A stretch of DNA of 64,000 bases from Ancylobacter gelatini (GCF_022601675.1 NZ_JAKVIL010000006.1:1-64000), one strand, 5' to 3'; positions 27,014-36,667 are shown, counted from the stretch's first letter. Notes: generated by a model from the letters alone, not told the origin. Program-made: numbers and translations.

Positions 27014-27067
27014 ATCTGGCGAAAAAATACCAGATTCAGCATATCATTATTCACATATGGAAATAAT
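27014..27067. promoter_or_regulatory. Two equal-geometry inverted repeats in the LysR/RND divergent promoter
   Basis: ATCTGG-N10-CCAGAT (27014-27035) and ATTATT-N10-AATAAT (27046-27067) have the same 22-bp geometry and centres 32 bp apart, about three helical turns. This suits a tetrameric LysR regulator with recognition and activation sites. They lie between the hydrolase start (26945) and the LysR start (27091). Confidence 0.55.
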
Positions 27068-27090
27068 CCAGCAGCGGACCGGGGGAGCTT

Positions 27091-28026
27091 ATGGATCAGA
27101 TCGCCGCAATGCGGGCCTTCGTTCGCGTGGTCGAAGCCGGGACCTTCACCCGCGCCTCGGACCTGCTCGACATGCCCAAGCCGACCGTAACCAAGCTGGT
27201 TCAACAACTTGAGGCGCATCTGCACACCAAGCTGCTGAACCGCACCACCCGCCGCGTCGGCGTTACCCCGGACGGGGCGGCCTATTACGAGCGAGCGGTG
27301 GCGCTGCTCTCGGATCTCGACGAACTGGACGGCTCGATGTCACATTCGCAGGCCAGCCCCTCCGGCCGGCTGCGCGTGGATGTCGCCTCCTCGCTCGCCC
27401 TGTTCGTGCTGATACCGGCATTGCCGGAGTTTCACGCCCGCTATCCCGATATCCGCGTCGACCTCGGCGTCTCCGATCGCTCCGCCGATCTCATCGCCGA
27501 AAATATCGACTGCGCGATACGCGGCGGCGATCTCGCCGATCCGACGCTGATCGCCCGGCGCATCGGGCAGGTGCAGGCCATGCTGTGCGCGACGCCGGGC
27601 TATGTGGAGCGCCACGGCATGCCGGCCCATCCGCTCGACCTTCAGGAGGGCCATAGCGTTGTGGCCTATTTCAACGCCCGCACCGGCCGTCACGGGCCAT
27701 TCAGCATCGTGCGCGGCGCCGAGAGCTACGATCTCAACCTGCCCTATGCGGTGGCGGTGAACGATTCCACCGCCTATCTCGCGGCGGCTTTGGCCGGGCT
27801 CGGCATCGCGCAGTCAATCGAGCCGATGATCGAGTCCTATCTGCGGGCCGGCCTTTTGGTGCCGGTGCTGCCGGAATGGAGGGGTGCTCCCATCGTGCTC
27901 CATGTCGTCTATTCGCCGAACCGGCACCTGAGCAGCCGGTTGCGCGTGTTCGTCGACTGGGTGGCGGAGCTGTTCGCGTCCGCCAATGTCTATCGCCTGC
28001 GCCCGGGTTCGATGTTTCCGGGCTAG
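27091..28026 (+). CDS. LysR-family regulator of the RND operon (CeoR/BpeT-like)
   Basis: 311 residues. The N-terminal winged helix (1-65) has MDQIAAMRAFVRVVEAGTF and LDMPKPTVTKLVQQLE; the rest is a two-lobed effector domain. It belongs to the single-copy LysR group that includes many AaeR/CeoR/BpeT relatives. It is divergent from the llpE-like, adaptor and pump genes with two symmetric operators between, so it probably activates them in response to an aromatic ligand, and autoregulates. The ligand is not identifiable from sequence. Confidence 0.88.
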   Translation: MDQIAAMRAFVRVVEAGTFTRASDLLDMPKPTVTKLVQQLEAHLHTKLLNRTTRRVGVTPDGAAYYERAVALLSDLDELDGSMSHSQASPSGRLRVDVASSLALFVLIPALPEFHARYPDIRVDLGVSDRSADLIAENIDCAIRGGDLADPTLIARRIGQVQAMLCATPGYVERHGMPAHPLDLQEGHSVVAYFNARTGRHGPFSIVRGAESYDLNLPYAVAVNDSTAYLAAALAGLGIAQSIEPMIESYLRAGLLVPVLPEWRGAPIVLHVVYSPNRHLSSRLRVFVDWVAELFASANVYRLRPGSMFPG

Positions 28027-28091
28027 CCGGTCCGGTCGCCGTCGATCTGTCGGGGACGCGGCACCGGCCGGGCGCCGCGCCCCCTCCGATG

Positions 28092-28820
28092 TCAGTGCTG
28101 CATGCCCAGGAACTGTTTGAGCTCGGGCGTCTTCGGATTGGCGAACACGTCTTCCGGCCGCCCGATCTCGTGCACACGGCCCATATGCATGAACACCACG
28201 CGTGAGCACACATCGCGGGCGAAGCGCATCTCATGGGTCACCATGAGCAACGTCATCCCCTCGCTCGCCAGTTCCTTCACCACGGCGAGCACCTCGTTCA
28301 CCAGTTCGGGGTCGAGCGCGGAGGTGATCTCGTCGCAGAGAAGCGCGATCGGCTCCATGGCCAGCGCGCGGGCGATGGCGACGCGCTGCTGCTGGCCGCC
28401 GGAGAGCTGGTCGGGATAGGCGTCGAACTTGTGGCCAAGCCCGACGCGCTCCAGCATCTTCTTGGCCATCTCCTCGGCCTCGGCCTTCGGCGTCTTCTTC
28501 ACCACCATCTGCGAGAGCATCACGTTCTTTCCCGCCGACAGATGCGGGAACAGGTTGAACTGCTGGAAGATCATCCCGACCTTCAGGCGCAGCGCCTTGA
28601 GGTGCAGTTCGTCCGGCAGCAACTGGGCGCCGGCGACCGAGATGGAGCCCTCGTCAATGGTCTCCAGCCCGTTGATGCAGCGCAGCAGCGTGGATTTACC
28701 CGAGCCCGACTTGCCGATGATGGCGATGACTTCGCCGGGCTCGACGTCGATATTGATACCCTTGAGCACTTCGTTGTCGCCGAAGCGCTTCTTCACTTCA
28801 GTGATTTCGATGAGCGACAT
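28092..28820 (-). CDS. Polar amino-acid ABC transporter ATPase
   Basis: 242 residues, GlnQ/GltL-like. Walker A GKSGSGKSTLL (about 36-46), signature LSGGQQQR (about 138-145), Walker B ALLCDEITSALDP and the switch His in VTHEM are present. It overlaps the end of the upstream permease gene by 23 bases, so the last two genes of the operon are coupled. It energises import by two membrane permeases and a periplasmic binding protein encoded upstream on the same strand. Confidence 0.95.
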   Translation of the reverse strand: MSLIEITEVKKRFGDNEVLKGINIDVEPGEVIAIIGKSGSGKSTLLRCINGLETIDEGSISVAGAQLLPDELHLKALRLKVGMIFQQFNLFPHLSAGKNVMLSQMVVKKTPKAEAEEMAKKMLERVGLGHKFDAYPDQLSGGQQQRVAIARALAMEPIALLCDEITSALDPELVNEVLAVVKELASEGMTLLMVTHEMRFARDVCSRVVFMHMGRVHEIGRPEDVFANPKTPELKQFLGMQH

Positions 28821-29457
28821 TGAGTTTCCTTTCGAGTACCTGGCTCGACTTGGAGAGGGGCCAACACAGGCAGAAATAGATCAGTGCAACGAAGCCGTAG
28901 ACGGTGAAGGGCTGGAAGGTGGCGTTGGTCAGTACGGTGCCGGCCTTGGCCAGTTCGACGAAGCCGATGATCGAGGTCAGCGCCGTGCCCTTCACCACCT
29001 GTACCGAGAAGCCGACGGTGGGCGGGACGGCGATGCGCAGCGCCTGGGGCAGGATGACGTAGCGCATCTGCTGGAGGTACCCCATGCCAAGGCTGGAGGA
29101 GGCTTCCCACTGCCCCTTGGCGATGGATTCCACGCAGCCGCGCCAGATCTCGACCAGGAAGGCGGCGGTCCACAGGATCAGCGCCACCGTCGCCGCGAGC
29201 CAGGCCGGCACGTCGATGCCGAACAGGCCGAGGCCGAAGAAGGCGAGGAACAGCTGCATCAGCAGCGGCGTGCCCTGGAACAGCTCGATGTAAACCTTGG
29301 TGAATATCTGACCGGCGCGTCCCTCGCCGATGCGCAGCAGCAGAAGCAGGGCGCCGACAATGCCGCCGCCGATGAAGGAGACGATGGACAGCGCCACCGT
29401 CCAGCGCGCCGCGAGCAGCAGGTTGCGCAGGATATCCCAGTCGGTGAATTCGTTCAT
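28798..29457 (-). CDS. Polar amino-acid ABC transporter permease
   Basis: 219 residues with about five membrane helices and the EAA-type loop GCVESIAKGQWEASSSLGMGY (about 108-128) that docks the ATPase. It is one half of the heterodimeric membrane channel. It lies nine bases after the other permease gene. Confidence 0.94.
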   Translation of the reverse strand: MNEFTDWDILRNLLLAARWTVALSIVSFIGGGIVGALLLLLRIGEGRAGQIFTKVYIELFQGTPLLMQLFLAFFGLGLFGIDVPAWLAATVALILWTAAFLVEIWRGCVESIAKGQWEASSSLGMGYLQQMRYVILPQALRIAVPPTVGFSVQVVKGTALTSIIGFVELAKAGTVLTNATFQPFTVYGFVALIYFCLCWPLSKSSQVLERKLNVAHRNH

Positions 29458-29466
29458 GTCAGCCTC

Positions 29467-30138
29467 CTACCGGCCGGAACGCTTGGGAAACAGCGACCAG
29501 CCTAGCCCGCGCAACATCTGGCGCAGCGCGATGGCGAGCGCGAGATAGATCGCGGTCGAGACGAAATAGGCCTCGAAGGCGCGGAAGGTGCGCGACTGGA
29601 TGAAGTTCGCCGCGAAGGTCAGGTCTTCCGCCGCGATCTGCGACACCGCCGCCGAGCCGAGCATCACGATGACGATCTGCGAGGACAGCGCGGGCCAGAT
29701 GCGTTGCAGCGCGGGGATCAAAACCACATACCAGAAGGTCTGGATCCGGCTCATGCCGAGGCTCGCCCCGGCCTCGAACTGGCCTTTTGGCGTCGCCTGG
29801 ATGCCCGCGCGCACGATCTCGCAGCCATAGGCGCCGAGATTGATGATCATGGCGAGGTTCGCCGCTTCAAGCTCGCCCAGCCGGACGCCGAGCGAGGGCA
29901 GGCCGAAGAAGATGAAGAAGAGCTGGATCAGGAACGGTGTGTTGCGGATCATCTCCACATAGGTGGTGACGATCGGGCGCAGCCATTTCGGCCCCAATGC
30001 GCGGGCCCAGGCGCAGGCGACGCCCAACGCCACCCCGAACACGCCGCCGACGAGCGTGAGTTCGACCGTGATGGCGAGCCCCTTGAGCAGGACTGGCCAG
30101 TATTCAAGCAGCCAGCCGTAATCGAACGCGTAGTTCAT
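29467..30138 (-). CDS. Polar amino-acid ABC transporter permease
   Basis: 223 residues from the ATG at 30138; a longer frame to 30216 would enter repeat-like intergenic DNA. It has about five helices, RNTPFLIQLFFIFFGLPSLG (about 67-86) and an EAA loop with GIQATPKGQFEAGASLGMS, characteristic of PAAT-family permeases. It is separated from the binding-protein gene by 229 bases that hold a repeat element. Confidence 0.94.
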   Translation of the reverse strand: MNYAFDYGWLLEYWPVLLKGLAITVELTLVGGVFGVALGVACAWARALGPKWLRPIVTTYVEMIRNTPFLIQLFFIFFGLPSLGVRLGELEAANLAMIINLGAYGCEIVRAGIQATPKGQFEAGASLGMSRIQTFWYVVLIPALQRIWPALSSQIVIVMLGSAAVSQIAAEDLTFAANFIQSRTFRAFEAYFVSTAIYLALAIALRQMLRGLGWSLFPKRSGR

Positions 30139-30184
30139 GACGGTGAACTCCCGCTGTGAAGTGTTGGGGGACGTTAGGGAATGC

Positions 30185-30352
30185 CACTGCCTCGCCCCGG
30201 AGCGGGGAGTGGCCATGCTGCTGAAAGGGCACGTCCTACTCCCTGGCAGGGAGAGGGGTGGGTGGAGGGGGCGCTGGCTTCGCGATCACCAGAGCTCCCC
30301 GCCGACCCGCTGCGCGGGCCACCTCTCCCCGAGGGCGAGAGGGGCAGAAAGC
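30185..30352. repeat. Dispersed palindromic intergenic repeat, copy 1
   Basis: The gap between the binding-protein and permease genes contains hairpins CCCCGGAGCGGGG (about 30195-30207) and CTCCCTGGCAGGGAG (30240-30254), and a core CCGACCCGCTGCGCGGGCCA (30302-30321) followed by a CTCTCCCC...GAGAGGGG hairpin. The same core recurs at 40451-40470. It resembles short palindromic repeats common in alphaproteobacterial intergenic DNA. No reading frame is supported here. Confidence 0.6.
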
Positions 30353-30367
30353 GAAATTAGGCGTGGA

Positions 30368-31159
30368 TCACAGCTCGGCCGGCAGCTTGGCGCCGAGCCA
30401 CTTCTCGGAGATGGCGTTCAGCGCGCCATCGGCCTTGGCGCTCGTGATGATGGCGTTGACCTTCTCCAGCAGCGCCGGCTCATTCTTGTTGAGGCCGATA
30501 AAGCAGGGCGAGTTCTTGATCAGGAACTTGATCTCCGGGCGCTTGGGCGGGTTGCGCTCCAGGATCGCGGCGGCCACCACATTGCCGGTCGCGATGAGTT
30601 CGACCTGGCCGGAGAGGAAGGCGGAGATGGTGCCGTTATTGTCCTCGTAGCGCTTGATGGTGACGCTGGCCGGGGCGATCTTGGTCAGTTCCAGGTCTTC
30701 CACCGCGCCGCGCGTGACGCCGATGGTCTTGCCGTCCAGGTCCTTGATCTCCTTCACCGCGACGTCGGCCGGGGCGAACACGCCGTTGAAGAACGGGGCA
30801 TAGGCGATCGAGAAGTCGATCACCTTCTCGCGCTCGGCATTCTTGCCCAGCGAGGAGATGACGAGGTCGACCTTGTTGGTCTGGAGATAGGGGATGCGGT
30901 TGGCACTGGTCACCGGCACCAGTTCCAGCTTCACGCCGAGCTTGTCGGCGATCAGCTTCGCGACGTCGACATCATAGCCCTTGGGGGCCATGTCGACGCC
31001 GACGCTGCCGAAGGGCGGGAAGTCCTGCGGCACCGCGATGCGGATGACCTTATTGGCCTCGATGGTGGCGAGGGCATCGGCGCTGGCCGGCAGCGGGGCC
31101 TGGATGGCGGCGATGGTCAGCGCGCCGGCGAGGCACGAGAGCAGGGTACGGCGGTTCAT
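30368..31159 (-). CDS. Polar amino-acid ABC transporter substrate-binding protein
   Basis: 263 residues with a Sec signal peptide (about 1-27, cut near ASA-DA). The mature part is a family-3 binding protein with the VIRIAVPQDFPPFGSVG start and the KGYDVDVAKLIADKLG motif. It captures an amino acid in the periplasm; the exact ligand cannot be read. It starts three bases after the GntR regulator gene stops, so the two are co-transcribed. Confidence 0.93.
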   Translation of the reverse strand: MNRRTLLSCLAGALTIAAIQAPLPASADALATIEANKVIRIAVPQDFPPFGSVGVDMAPKGYDVDVAKLIADKLGVKLELVPVTSANRIPYLQTNKVDLVISSLGKNAEREKVIDFSIAYAPFFNGVFAPADVAVKEIKDLDGKTIGVTRGAVEDLELTKIAPASVTIKRYEDNNGTISAFLSGQVELIATGNVVAAAILERNPPKRPEIKFLIKNSPCFIGLNKNEPALLEKVNAIITSAKADGALNAISEKWLGAKLPAEL

Positions 31160-31162
31160 CGT

Positions 31163-31936
31163 TCAGTCCTCTTTTGCGGAAGCGTGGGAATGATGGGTAT
31201 GGGCGTGGCCATGGCCGTGCGCACCATTCGCGGCGCCGGGCATGGAAGGCGGCGCGCCGGCGAAGGTCGACGGCGACAGCAGTTCGCGCAGGCCCGCGAG
31301 CGGGTCCGGCTTGGCGGTGAGGTTGAGGCCGGCCTCGACCTTCTGGATGTGCTCGTCCATCAGCCGGGCGGCGAGCGGAATGTCGCCGGCTTCCAGCGCC
31401 GCCACGATGTCCTCGTGGTCATGGCTGGATTCGGCGGCCTTCTCCGTCGGCTGGTAGAGCATGGAGATCAGCGTGGTTCGCGCGGTGAGGTCGCGGATGA
31501 TTTCGGTCAGCAGCCGGTTGCCGAGCGCGTCGGCGAGATGGATGTGGAAGTCGCCGAGCAGGCAGGCGCGGGAGTGGACATCCCCGGCCGCGATCGCCTC
31601 GCGCTCGATGGCGACGTGCTCCTTGAGGCTTTTCACCACCTCGGACGGCACGGCGCGCAGCGTGTGCAGCAGGCCGGTCTCGATCACACGCCGGGTCTGG
31701 AACGCCTCGCGCGCCTCGTCGGCCGAAGGCTCGACCACATACCATCCGCGCCGCGCGCTCACCTGCACCACGCCGCGCGTCTCCAGCCGCATCATCGCCT
31801 CGCGCACGCGGGTGCGGGACACGCTGAACAGGTCGGCAAGCTTCTGCTCGCCGAGCCGCGTGCCCGGATTGATGCGCCCGGCAAGGATCGCCGAGAGGAT
31901 GGCTTCTTCGATATTGGCGGCAGCCGGGTTCATCAC
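31163..31936 (-). CDS. GntR-family (FCD) regulator with a His-rich C-terminal tail
   Basis: 257 residues. The winged helix (about 8-75) has LGEQKLADLFSVSRTRVREAM and an FCD ligand domain (about 85-215). The last 30 residues contain GAHGHGHAHTHHSH, seven histidines, which is not a usual FCD feature and suggests metal binding. It is the first gene of the ABC importer operon, and a 12-bp palindrome lies just upstream. It probably represses its own operon until ligand binds. An adjacent ATG one codon later is equally possible as start. Confidence 0.88.
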   Translation of the reverse strand: MMNPAAANIEEAILSAILAGRINPGTRLGEQKLADLFSVSRTRVREAMMRLETRGVVQVSARRGWYVVEPSADEAREAFQTRRVIETGLLHTLRAVPSEVVKSLKEHVAIEREAIAAGDVHSRACLLGDFHIHLADALGNRLLTEIIRDLTARTTLISMLYQPTEKAAESSHDHEDIVAALEAGDIPLAARLMDEHIQKVEAGLNLTAKPDPLAGLRELLSPSTFAGAPPSMPGAANGAHGHGHAHTHHSHASAKED

Positions 31937-31949
31937 GCTTGCTCACAAA

Positions 31950-31961
31950 CTTGTATACAAG
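31950..31961. promoter_or_regulatory. GntR operator palindrome
   Basis: CTTGTATACAAG is a perfect 12-bp palindrome, 13 bases upstream of the regulator start, containing the TNGT...ACNA pattern of FadR/FCD-subfamily operators. It very likely mediates autoregulation of the ABC importer operon. Confidence 0.75.
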
Positions 31962-32064
31962 AATGTAAGCAAGCGCCGTGCCAAGCGGGGATCAAGGCGC
32001 GGCAACGCTTTGCGCATCAGGCGCCCGTGCGCGGATCGTCCGGTCCGCCTATGGGAAATAATGA

Positions 32065-32098
32065 AAACGGCGCAGCCATTTGGAGGGCTGCGCCGTTT
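32065..32098 (-). terminator. Terminator of the propionate operon
   Basis: AAACGGCGCAGCC (32065-32077) pairs perfectly with GGCTGCGCCGTTT (32086-32098) across an eight-base loop. Reading on the minus strand it lies 70 bases after mutB and is followed by a T-rich run. The hairpin is symmetric and could also act on the other strand. Confidence 0.85.
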
Positions 32099-32167
32099 GC
32101 GGCGACGGAATGAAATGACGTTCGGCTAATGGCGCGTCGAGGGCACGAAGCCCGACGGCGCGTCCGT

Positions 32168-34324
32168 CTACTCCGCCGCCGCGCGCTCGTGGCCGAGACG
32201 TTTGCCTATTTTTTCAACCAGTTCGCCTGCCGCGTCGGCAATCACGGTGCCGGGCGGATAGATCGCTTCGGCACCTGCCGCGTGCACGGCGTCATAATCC
32301 TGCGGCGGCACCACGCCGCCCACCACGATCATGATGTCCGGCCGCCCCTCCGCCGCTAGCGCGGCCTTCACTTCGGGCACCAGCGTCAGGTGGCCGGCGG
32401 CCAGAGAGGAGATGCCGATGACGTGGACGTCGTTCTCCACCGCCTGCCGGGCGGCTTCCTGGGGGGTGGCGAAGAGCGGGCCGATATCGACGTCAAAGCC
32501 GAGATCGGCGAAGGCCGAGGCGATCACCTTCTGGCCGCGGTCATGCCCGTCCTGCCCGACCTTGGCGACCAGGATGCGCGGGCGCCGGCCCTCCTCGGCC
32601 TCGAATGCGGCGACGCGCGCGCGCACCCGCTCCACCTTGTCGGTCATGGCTCCCGCCTCCCGCCGATAAATGCCGGACACGGCACGGATTTCCGCCCGGT
32701 GCCGGCCGAAGGCGCGCTCCAGCGCGTCGGAAATCTCGCCCACCGTCGCCTTGGCCCGCGCTGCGTCGATGGCGAGCGCCAGCAGGTTGCCATCGCCGCG
32801 CGCGCCATTCTCCAGCGCCTTGAGCGTCGCATCAACCGCCTTCGGGTCACGCTCGGCCTTCAGCCGCTTGAGCTTGTCGAGTTGGGCGGCGCGCACGGCG
32901 GAATTGTCGACCTTCAGCACGTCGATGAGTTGCTCGTGCCCCGGCTTGTACTTGTTGACGCCGACCACGGTCTGGGCGCCGGCATCGATGCGGGCCTGCG
33001 TGGTGGCGGCGGCTTCCTCGATGCGCAGCTTGGGAATGCCGGCCTCGATCGCCTTGGCCATGCCGCCAAGTTCCTCGACTTCGCGAATATGCCCAAGCGC
33101 TTTCGCCGCGAGGTCGGCGGTGAGCTTCTCGACATAGAAGGAGCCGCCCCACGGATCGATGGCGCGGGTGGTGCCGCTTTCCTGCTGCAGCAGGATCTGC
33201 GTGTTGCGGGCGATGCGGGCGGAGAAATCGGTCGGCAGCGCCAGCGCCTCGTCCAGCGCATTGGTGTGCAGCGACTGGGTGTGACCCTGCGTCGCCGCCA
33301 TCGCCTCCACCATGGTGCGCATGACGTTGTTGAACACGTCCTGTGCGGTCAGGCTCCAGCCCGAGGTCTGGGAATGGGTGCGCAGCGGGAGAGACTTCGG
33401 ATTGGTGGCTCCGAGCTCGGTCATCAGCTTCGCCCAGATCAGCCGGGCGGCGCGCAGCTTGGCGACCTCCATGAAGAAGTTCATGCCGATCGCCCAAAAG
33501 AAGCTCAGGCGCGGCGCGAAGCTGTCGATCGGCAGCCCCGCGCGGGCGCCGGCGCGCACATAGTCGACCCCGTCCGCCAGCGTGTAGGCCAGTTCCAGGT
33601 CCTGCGTCGCCCCGGCTTCCTGCATGTGGTAGCCGGAAATCGAGATCGAGTTGAAGCGCGGCATGTGCGTCGAGGTGAAGGCGAAGATGTCGGAGATGAT
33701 CCGCATCGAGGGCGCCGGCGGATAGATGTAGGTGTTCCGAACCATGAACTCCTTGAGGATGTCGTTCTGGATGGTCCCGGAGAGCTTTTCGGGGCTCACG
33801 CCCTGTTCTTCCGCCGCCACGACATAGAGCGCGAGGATGGGCAGGACCGCGCCGTTCATGGTCATGGATACACTCATCTGGTCCAGCGGAATGCCGGAGA
33901 ACAGCGTGCGCATATCGTAGATGGAATCGATCGCCACCCCGGCCATGCCGACATCGCCGGCCACGCGCGGATGGTCGCTGTCATAGCCGCGATGGGTGGC
34001 GAGGTCGAAGGCGACCGAGAGCCCCTTCTGCCCGGCCGCGAGATTGCGCCGGTAGAAAGCATTGGAATCCTCGGCCGTGGAGAAGCCGGCATATTGCCGG
34101 ATGGTCCAGGGCTGGGTCGCATACATGGTCGGGTAGGGCCCGCGCAGGAAGGGCGCGATGCCGGGATAGCCATCGACGAAGCCGAGCCCCTCAAGGTCCG
34201 ACGAGCCGTAGACGCTGGCGACCTTGATGCCTTCCGGTGTCATCCAGGCAGCGCCGGGCGTCAACGGCGCGCCGGTGCGCGGAGCAGCCCAGCCGATATC
34301 GGCGAAGTTCGGAATGCGGCTCAT
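32168..34324 (-). CDS. mutB: Methylmalonyl-CoA mutase large subunit
   Basis: 718 residues. The N-terminal (beta/alpha)8 barrel (about 30-560) contains [20 protein letters not shown] near residue 72 and [12 protein letters not shown]. The C-terminal cobalamin domain (about 580-712) has DGHDRG with His594, the lower cobalt ligand, plus SSLAAGHLT and VVGGVVPP. It interconverts methylmalonyl-CoA and succinyl-CoA with adenosylcobalamin in the cytosol. It is the last gene of the pccB-pccA-mutA operon, separated from mutA by a small secreted-protein gene. Confidence 0.96.
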   Translation of the reverse strand: MSRIPNFADIGWAAPRTGAPLTPGAAWMTPEGIKVASVYGSSDLEGLGFVDGYPGIAPFLRGPYPTMYATQPWTIRQYAGFSTAEDSNAFYRRNLAAGQKGLSVAFDLATHRGYDSDHPRVAGDVGMAGVAIDSIYDMRTLFSGIPLDQMSVSMTMNGAVLPILALYVVAAEEQGVSPEKLSGTIQNDILKEFMVRNTYIYPPAPSMRIISDIFAFTSTHMPRFNSISISGYHMQEAGATQDLELAYTLADGVDYVRAGARAGLPIDSFAPRLSFFWAIGMNFFMEVAKLRAARLIWAKLMTELGATNPKSLPLRTHSQTSGWSLTAQDVFNNVMRTMVEAMAATQGHTQSLHTNALDEALALPTDFSARIARNTQILLQQESGTTRAIDPWGGSFYVEKLTADLAAKALGHIREVEELGGMAKAIEAGIPKLRIEEAAATTQARIDAGAQTVVGVNKYKPGHEQLIDVLKVDNSAVRAAQLDKLKRLKAERDPKAVDATLKALENGARGDGNLLALAIDAARAKATVGEISDALERAFGRHRAEIRAVSGIYRREAGAMTDKVERVRARVAAFEAEEGRRPRILVAKVGQDGHDRGQKVIASAFADLGFDVDIGPLFATPQEAARQAVENDVHVIGISSLAAGHLTLVPEVKAALAAEGRPDIMIVVGGVVPPQDYDAVHAAGAEAIYPPGTVIADAAGELVEKIGKRLGHERAAAE

Positions 34325-34358
34325 CGGACACCCCTTTCGGCGTCATGAGCCGGGAGGA

Positions 34359-34736
34359 TCACGTCCTCCGCGCCACCCACGAACCCGTGCAGTTCTTCGC
34401 AGGCGATACCCATTCGCCCGAGGCCACGTCGCCGCGCACCAGCCCCTTCGCCGCGACCGTCTCGTCGCCACGAACCACGCGAATCTCGATCACGCCCAAC
34501 GGGTCGACCGAACCGCTGGCGTTCACCGGCATCAGGCCCGCATAGGAAATCTGGCCCGCATCCACCGACAGTTTGAATTCCAGCTTTTTCGAGCATGGGC
34601 CGGTGGCCGGCTCGGTCGCCACCTGCCACAGGCCATCGTGCATATTCAGGGCGAGTTCCTGCCGGGCGGAGAGCGGGGAGGCGAGAAGCGCCCCACAGAC
34701 CGCCGCCACGCCGCAGGCGTACATCAGCGTTCTCAT
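34359..34736 (-). CDS. Small secreted protein inserted between the mutase subunits
   Basis: 125 residues from the ATG at 34736. A Sec signal peptide (about 1-25, cut near LSA-RQ) is followed by a compact domain with one cysteine early (PCSKK, about 48) and one late (NCTGSW, about 116), probably forming a disulfide, and repeated Gly/Val strands (ISYAGLMPVNASGSV, GLVRGDVASGEW). I recognise no named family; similar small exported proteins occur in rhizobia. It is in the same direction, 57 bases after mutA and 34 before mutB, so it must be co-transcribed with cytosolic enzymes. Confidence 0.75.
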   Translation of the reverse strand: MRTLMYACGVAAVCGALLASPLSARQELALNMHDGLWQVATEPATGPCSKKLEFKLSVDAGQISYAGLMPVNASGSVDPLGVIEIRVVRGDETVAAKGLVRGDVASGEWVSPAKNCTGSWVARRT

Positions 34737-34793
34737 GGCATGTCCCTTCACGGTCGCGACACAAAGCGACCCTGGGGCAACGGCCGGCGCGGC

Positions 34794-36659
34794 TCATGGT
34801 TCCCTCCCGCCAATGCCGAGCCGGCAATGGAGATCGCGAAGCACCTCGATCGCGTCCACATCGGCGAAGATGAAGCGCTCGACGCCGGCCGCACGCCACG
34901 CGTCCTCGTGGTCGCCCGGCTTCCCGGCGAGCAGGACGTAGCCGGCGCCCTCCCGCCTCAGCGCGCGCGCCACCTCTTCGGCCTTTTCGGCGTACAGGGC
35001 GTCGGAGGAACAGAGGCAAGCGAGCTTCGCGCCGCTCGCCGTGAAGGCGGCGGCGAGGGTCGCGGTGTCGGTGAAGCCGTCATTCATCGTGGCGCGAAGG
35101 CCGCCGGCCTCGAACAGGGCGCGGGCGAAGGTGGCGCGGGCGGTGAAATCCGCCGCTGTGCCGAGCGTGGCGAGGAACACGGTCGGCGCCCTGCCCGCCG
35201 CCGCTGCCCGCAGCGCTTCAAACGGCTCGGCGAGGCGATACGCGACGAGCGGCTGGGTGGTCAGCGTGCCGTCAGCCGGCGCTGGGGACGACGGCGGGAT
35301 CGGCGCCAGCACGGTGACCGGCGCTTCGCCCAGCAGAGGGAATTCCGAGGTGCCGGTGATCGGCAGCCGGCGGGTGGCGATGTCCTTCTTGCGGGCGGCG
35401 CTCACCACGCCGATGCGCCGCTGCCAGTCGCCGGAGAGCAGCGCCTCGACCATGCCGCCTTGCCGTTCGATCTCGCGGAACAGTTCCCAGGCCGCGCCGG
35501 CGAGTTGATCCGTTCGTTCCTCGATGGCGCCCGCTCCGGCGCCCGGGTCGGCGACGCGGTGGAGATTGGCTTCTTCGATCAGGATAAGCTGGGTGTTGCG
35601 GGCGAGGCGGCGCGCAAACCCCTCCGGCAGGCCGATGGCCTGCGTGAACGGCAGCACGGAGAGACTGTCGGCCCCGCCGACGCCGGCCGCGAAGGCAGAG
35701 ATGGTGGCGCGCAGGAGGTTCACATGGGCGTCGTGCCGCGTCAGGCTGCGCCAGGCGGTTTCCATGTGGATCGCGACCGGCGCGGGGGCGCTGACACCGC
35801 AGGATTGCAGAACCGAGGCCCATAGCAGGCGGAAGGCGCGCGGCTTGGCCTGGGTGGCGAACTGGTCGACATCGGCGGTCAGTGTCACCTCGATGAGCGC
35901 GGCGGCGTCCTCGACCGACAGGCCGGTGACTTCCAGCGCGCGCAGATAGGCGAGCGCGGTGGCGAGGGTCGCCGCGAGTTCCTGCGCATCGCCGGCGCCG
36001 GCGGCGTGATGCACCCGCCCGTCCGCCCGCACCATGGGGGCGGCGAAGCCGCGTGCGCGGAGTGTCGAGACGGTCTGGCCGAGACGGACCGACAACCCTT
36101 CCCAGTCGAGCGGGGAGGTGCCGAGCGCGGCGAAATCGCCGATCGGGTCGAGCCCGAAACGAATATCGAGCGCTGCGGGGTCCTGCGCCTCATAGAGCCG
36201 CGCCAGCGCCAGGGCGATGTCGCGCGCCTGGAAGCGCCCGGCCTCGATGCGCAGGGTGATCAGCTCCGGCAGCACTTTGTCGAGCGCGCGCGCGATCGCG
36301 GCGATCTCCGTCGGCAGGCCGAAGCCATGGGCGGCGGGAGACGAGGCGAACACCAGCGAGAGCGCATCTGCGCCGCCATCGAGGTCTTCGAGCACCTGCG
36401 CATTGGCGGCCGCCGCGTCGGGAAGGTCGATGCGCGCGGCGATCTTCCACGGCGCGCCCGCCGCCCGCCCGGCAATCGGGGAGGCGTCCTTGCGGCGTGG
36501 CGCCAGCGCGTCGAAGGCGAGCCTCTCTAGCGTATGCGTGACCATGCGCTTGTCGTAAGCGCCACCCTTCAGCACGCCCTCGACCAGCTTCAGCCAGTCC
36601 TCGCGGCCCGGCAGCGGGAAGCGGTCGAGATCGGCGAGGTCGAGCGCGGCGGTGTCCAT
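34794..36659 (-). CDS. mutA: Methylmalonyl-CoA mutase small subunit
   Basis: 621 residues. It is related to the large subunit over the barrel (FPLPGREDWLKLVEGVLKG at the start, DGRVHHAAGAGDAQELA, RLARNTQLILIEEANLHRVADPGAGAGAIE) and has a C-terminal cobalamin-like fold without the DxHxxG ligand motif, as is normal for the non-catalytic subunit of heterodimeric mutases. It pairs with the large subunit encoded at 32168. It begins eight bases after pccA ends. Confidence 0.93.
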   Translation of the reverse strand: MDTAALDLADLDRFPLPGREDWLKLVEGVLKGGAYDKRMVTHTLERLAFDALAPRRKDASPIAGRAAGAPWKIAARIDLPDAAAANAQVLEDLDGGADALSLVFASSPAAHGFGLPTEIAAIARALDKVLPELITLRIEAGRFQARDIALALARLYEAQDPAALDIRFGLDPIGDFAALGTSPLDWEGLSVRLGQTVSTLRARGFAAPMVRADGRVHHAAGAGDAQELAATLATALAYLRALEVTGLSVEDAAALIEVTLTADVDQFATQAKPRAFRLLWASVLQSCGVSAPAPVAIHMETAWRSLTRHDAHVNLLRATISAFAAGVGGADSLSVLPFTQAIGLPEGFARRLARNTQLILIEEANLHRVADPGAGAGAIEERTDQLAGAAWELFREIERQGGMVEALLSGDWQRRIGVVSAARKKDIATRRLPITGTSEFPLLGEAPVTVLAPIPPSSPAPADGTLTTQPLVAYRLAEPFEALRAAAAGRAPTVFLATLGTAADFTARATFARALFEAGGLRATMNDGFTDTATLAAAFTASGAKLACLCSSDALYAEKAEEVARALRREGAGYVLLAGKPGDHEDAWRAAGVERFIFADVDAIEVLRDLHCRLGIGGREP

Positions 36660-36667
36660 GGGCTCCC

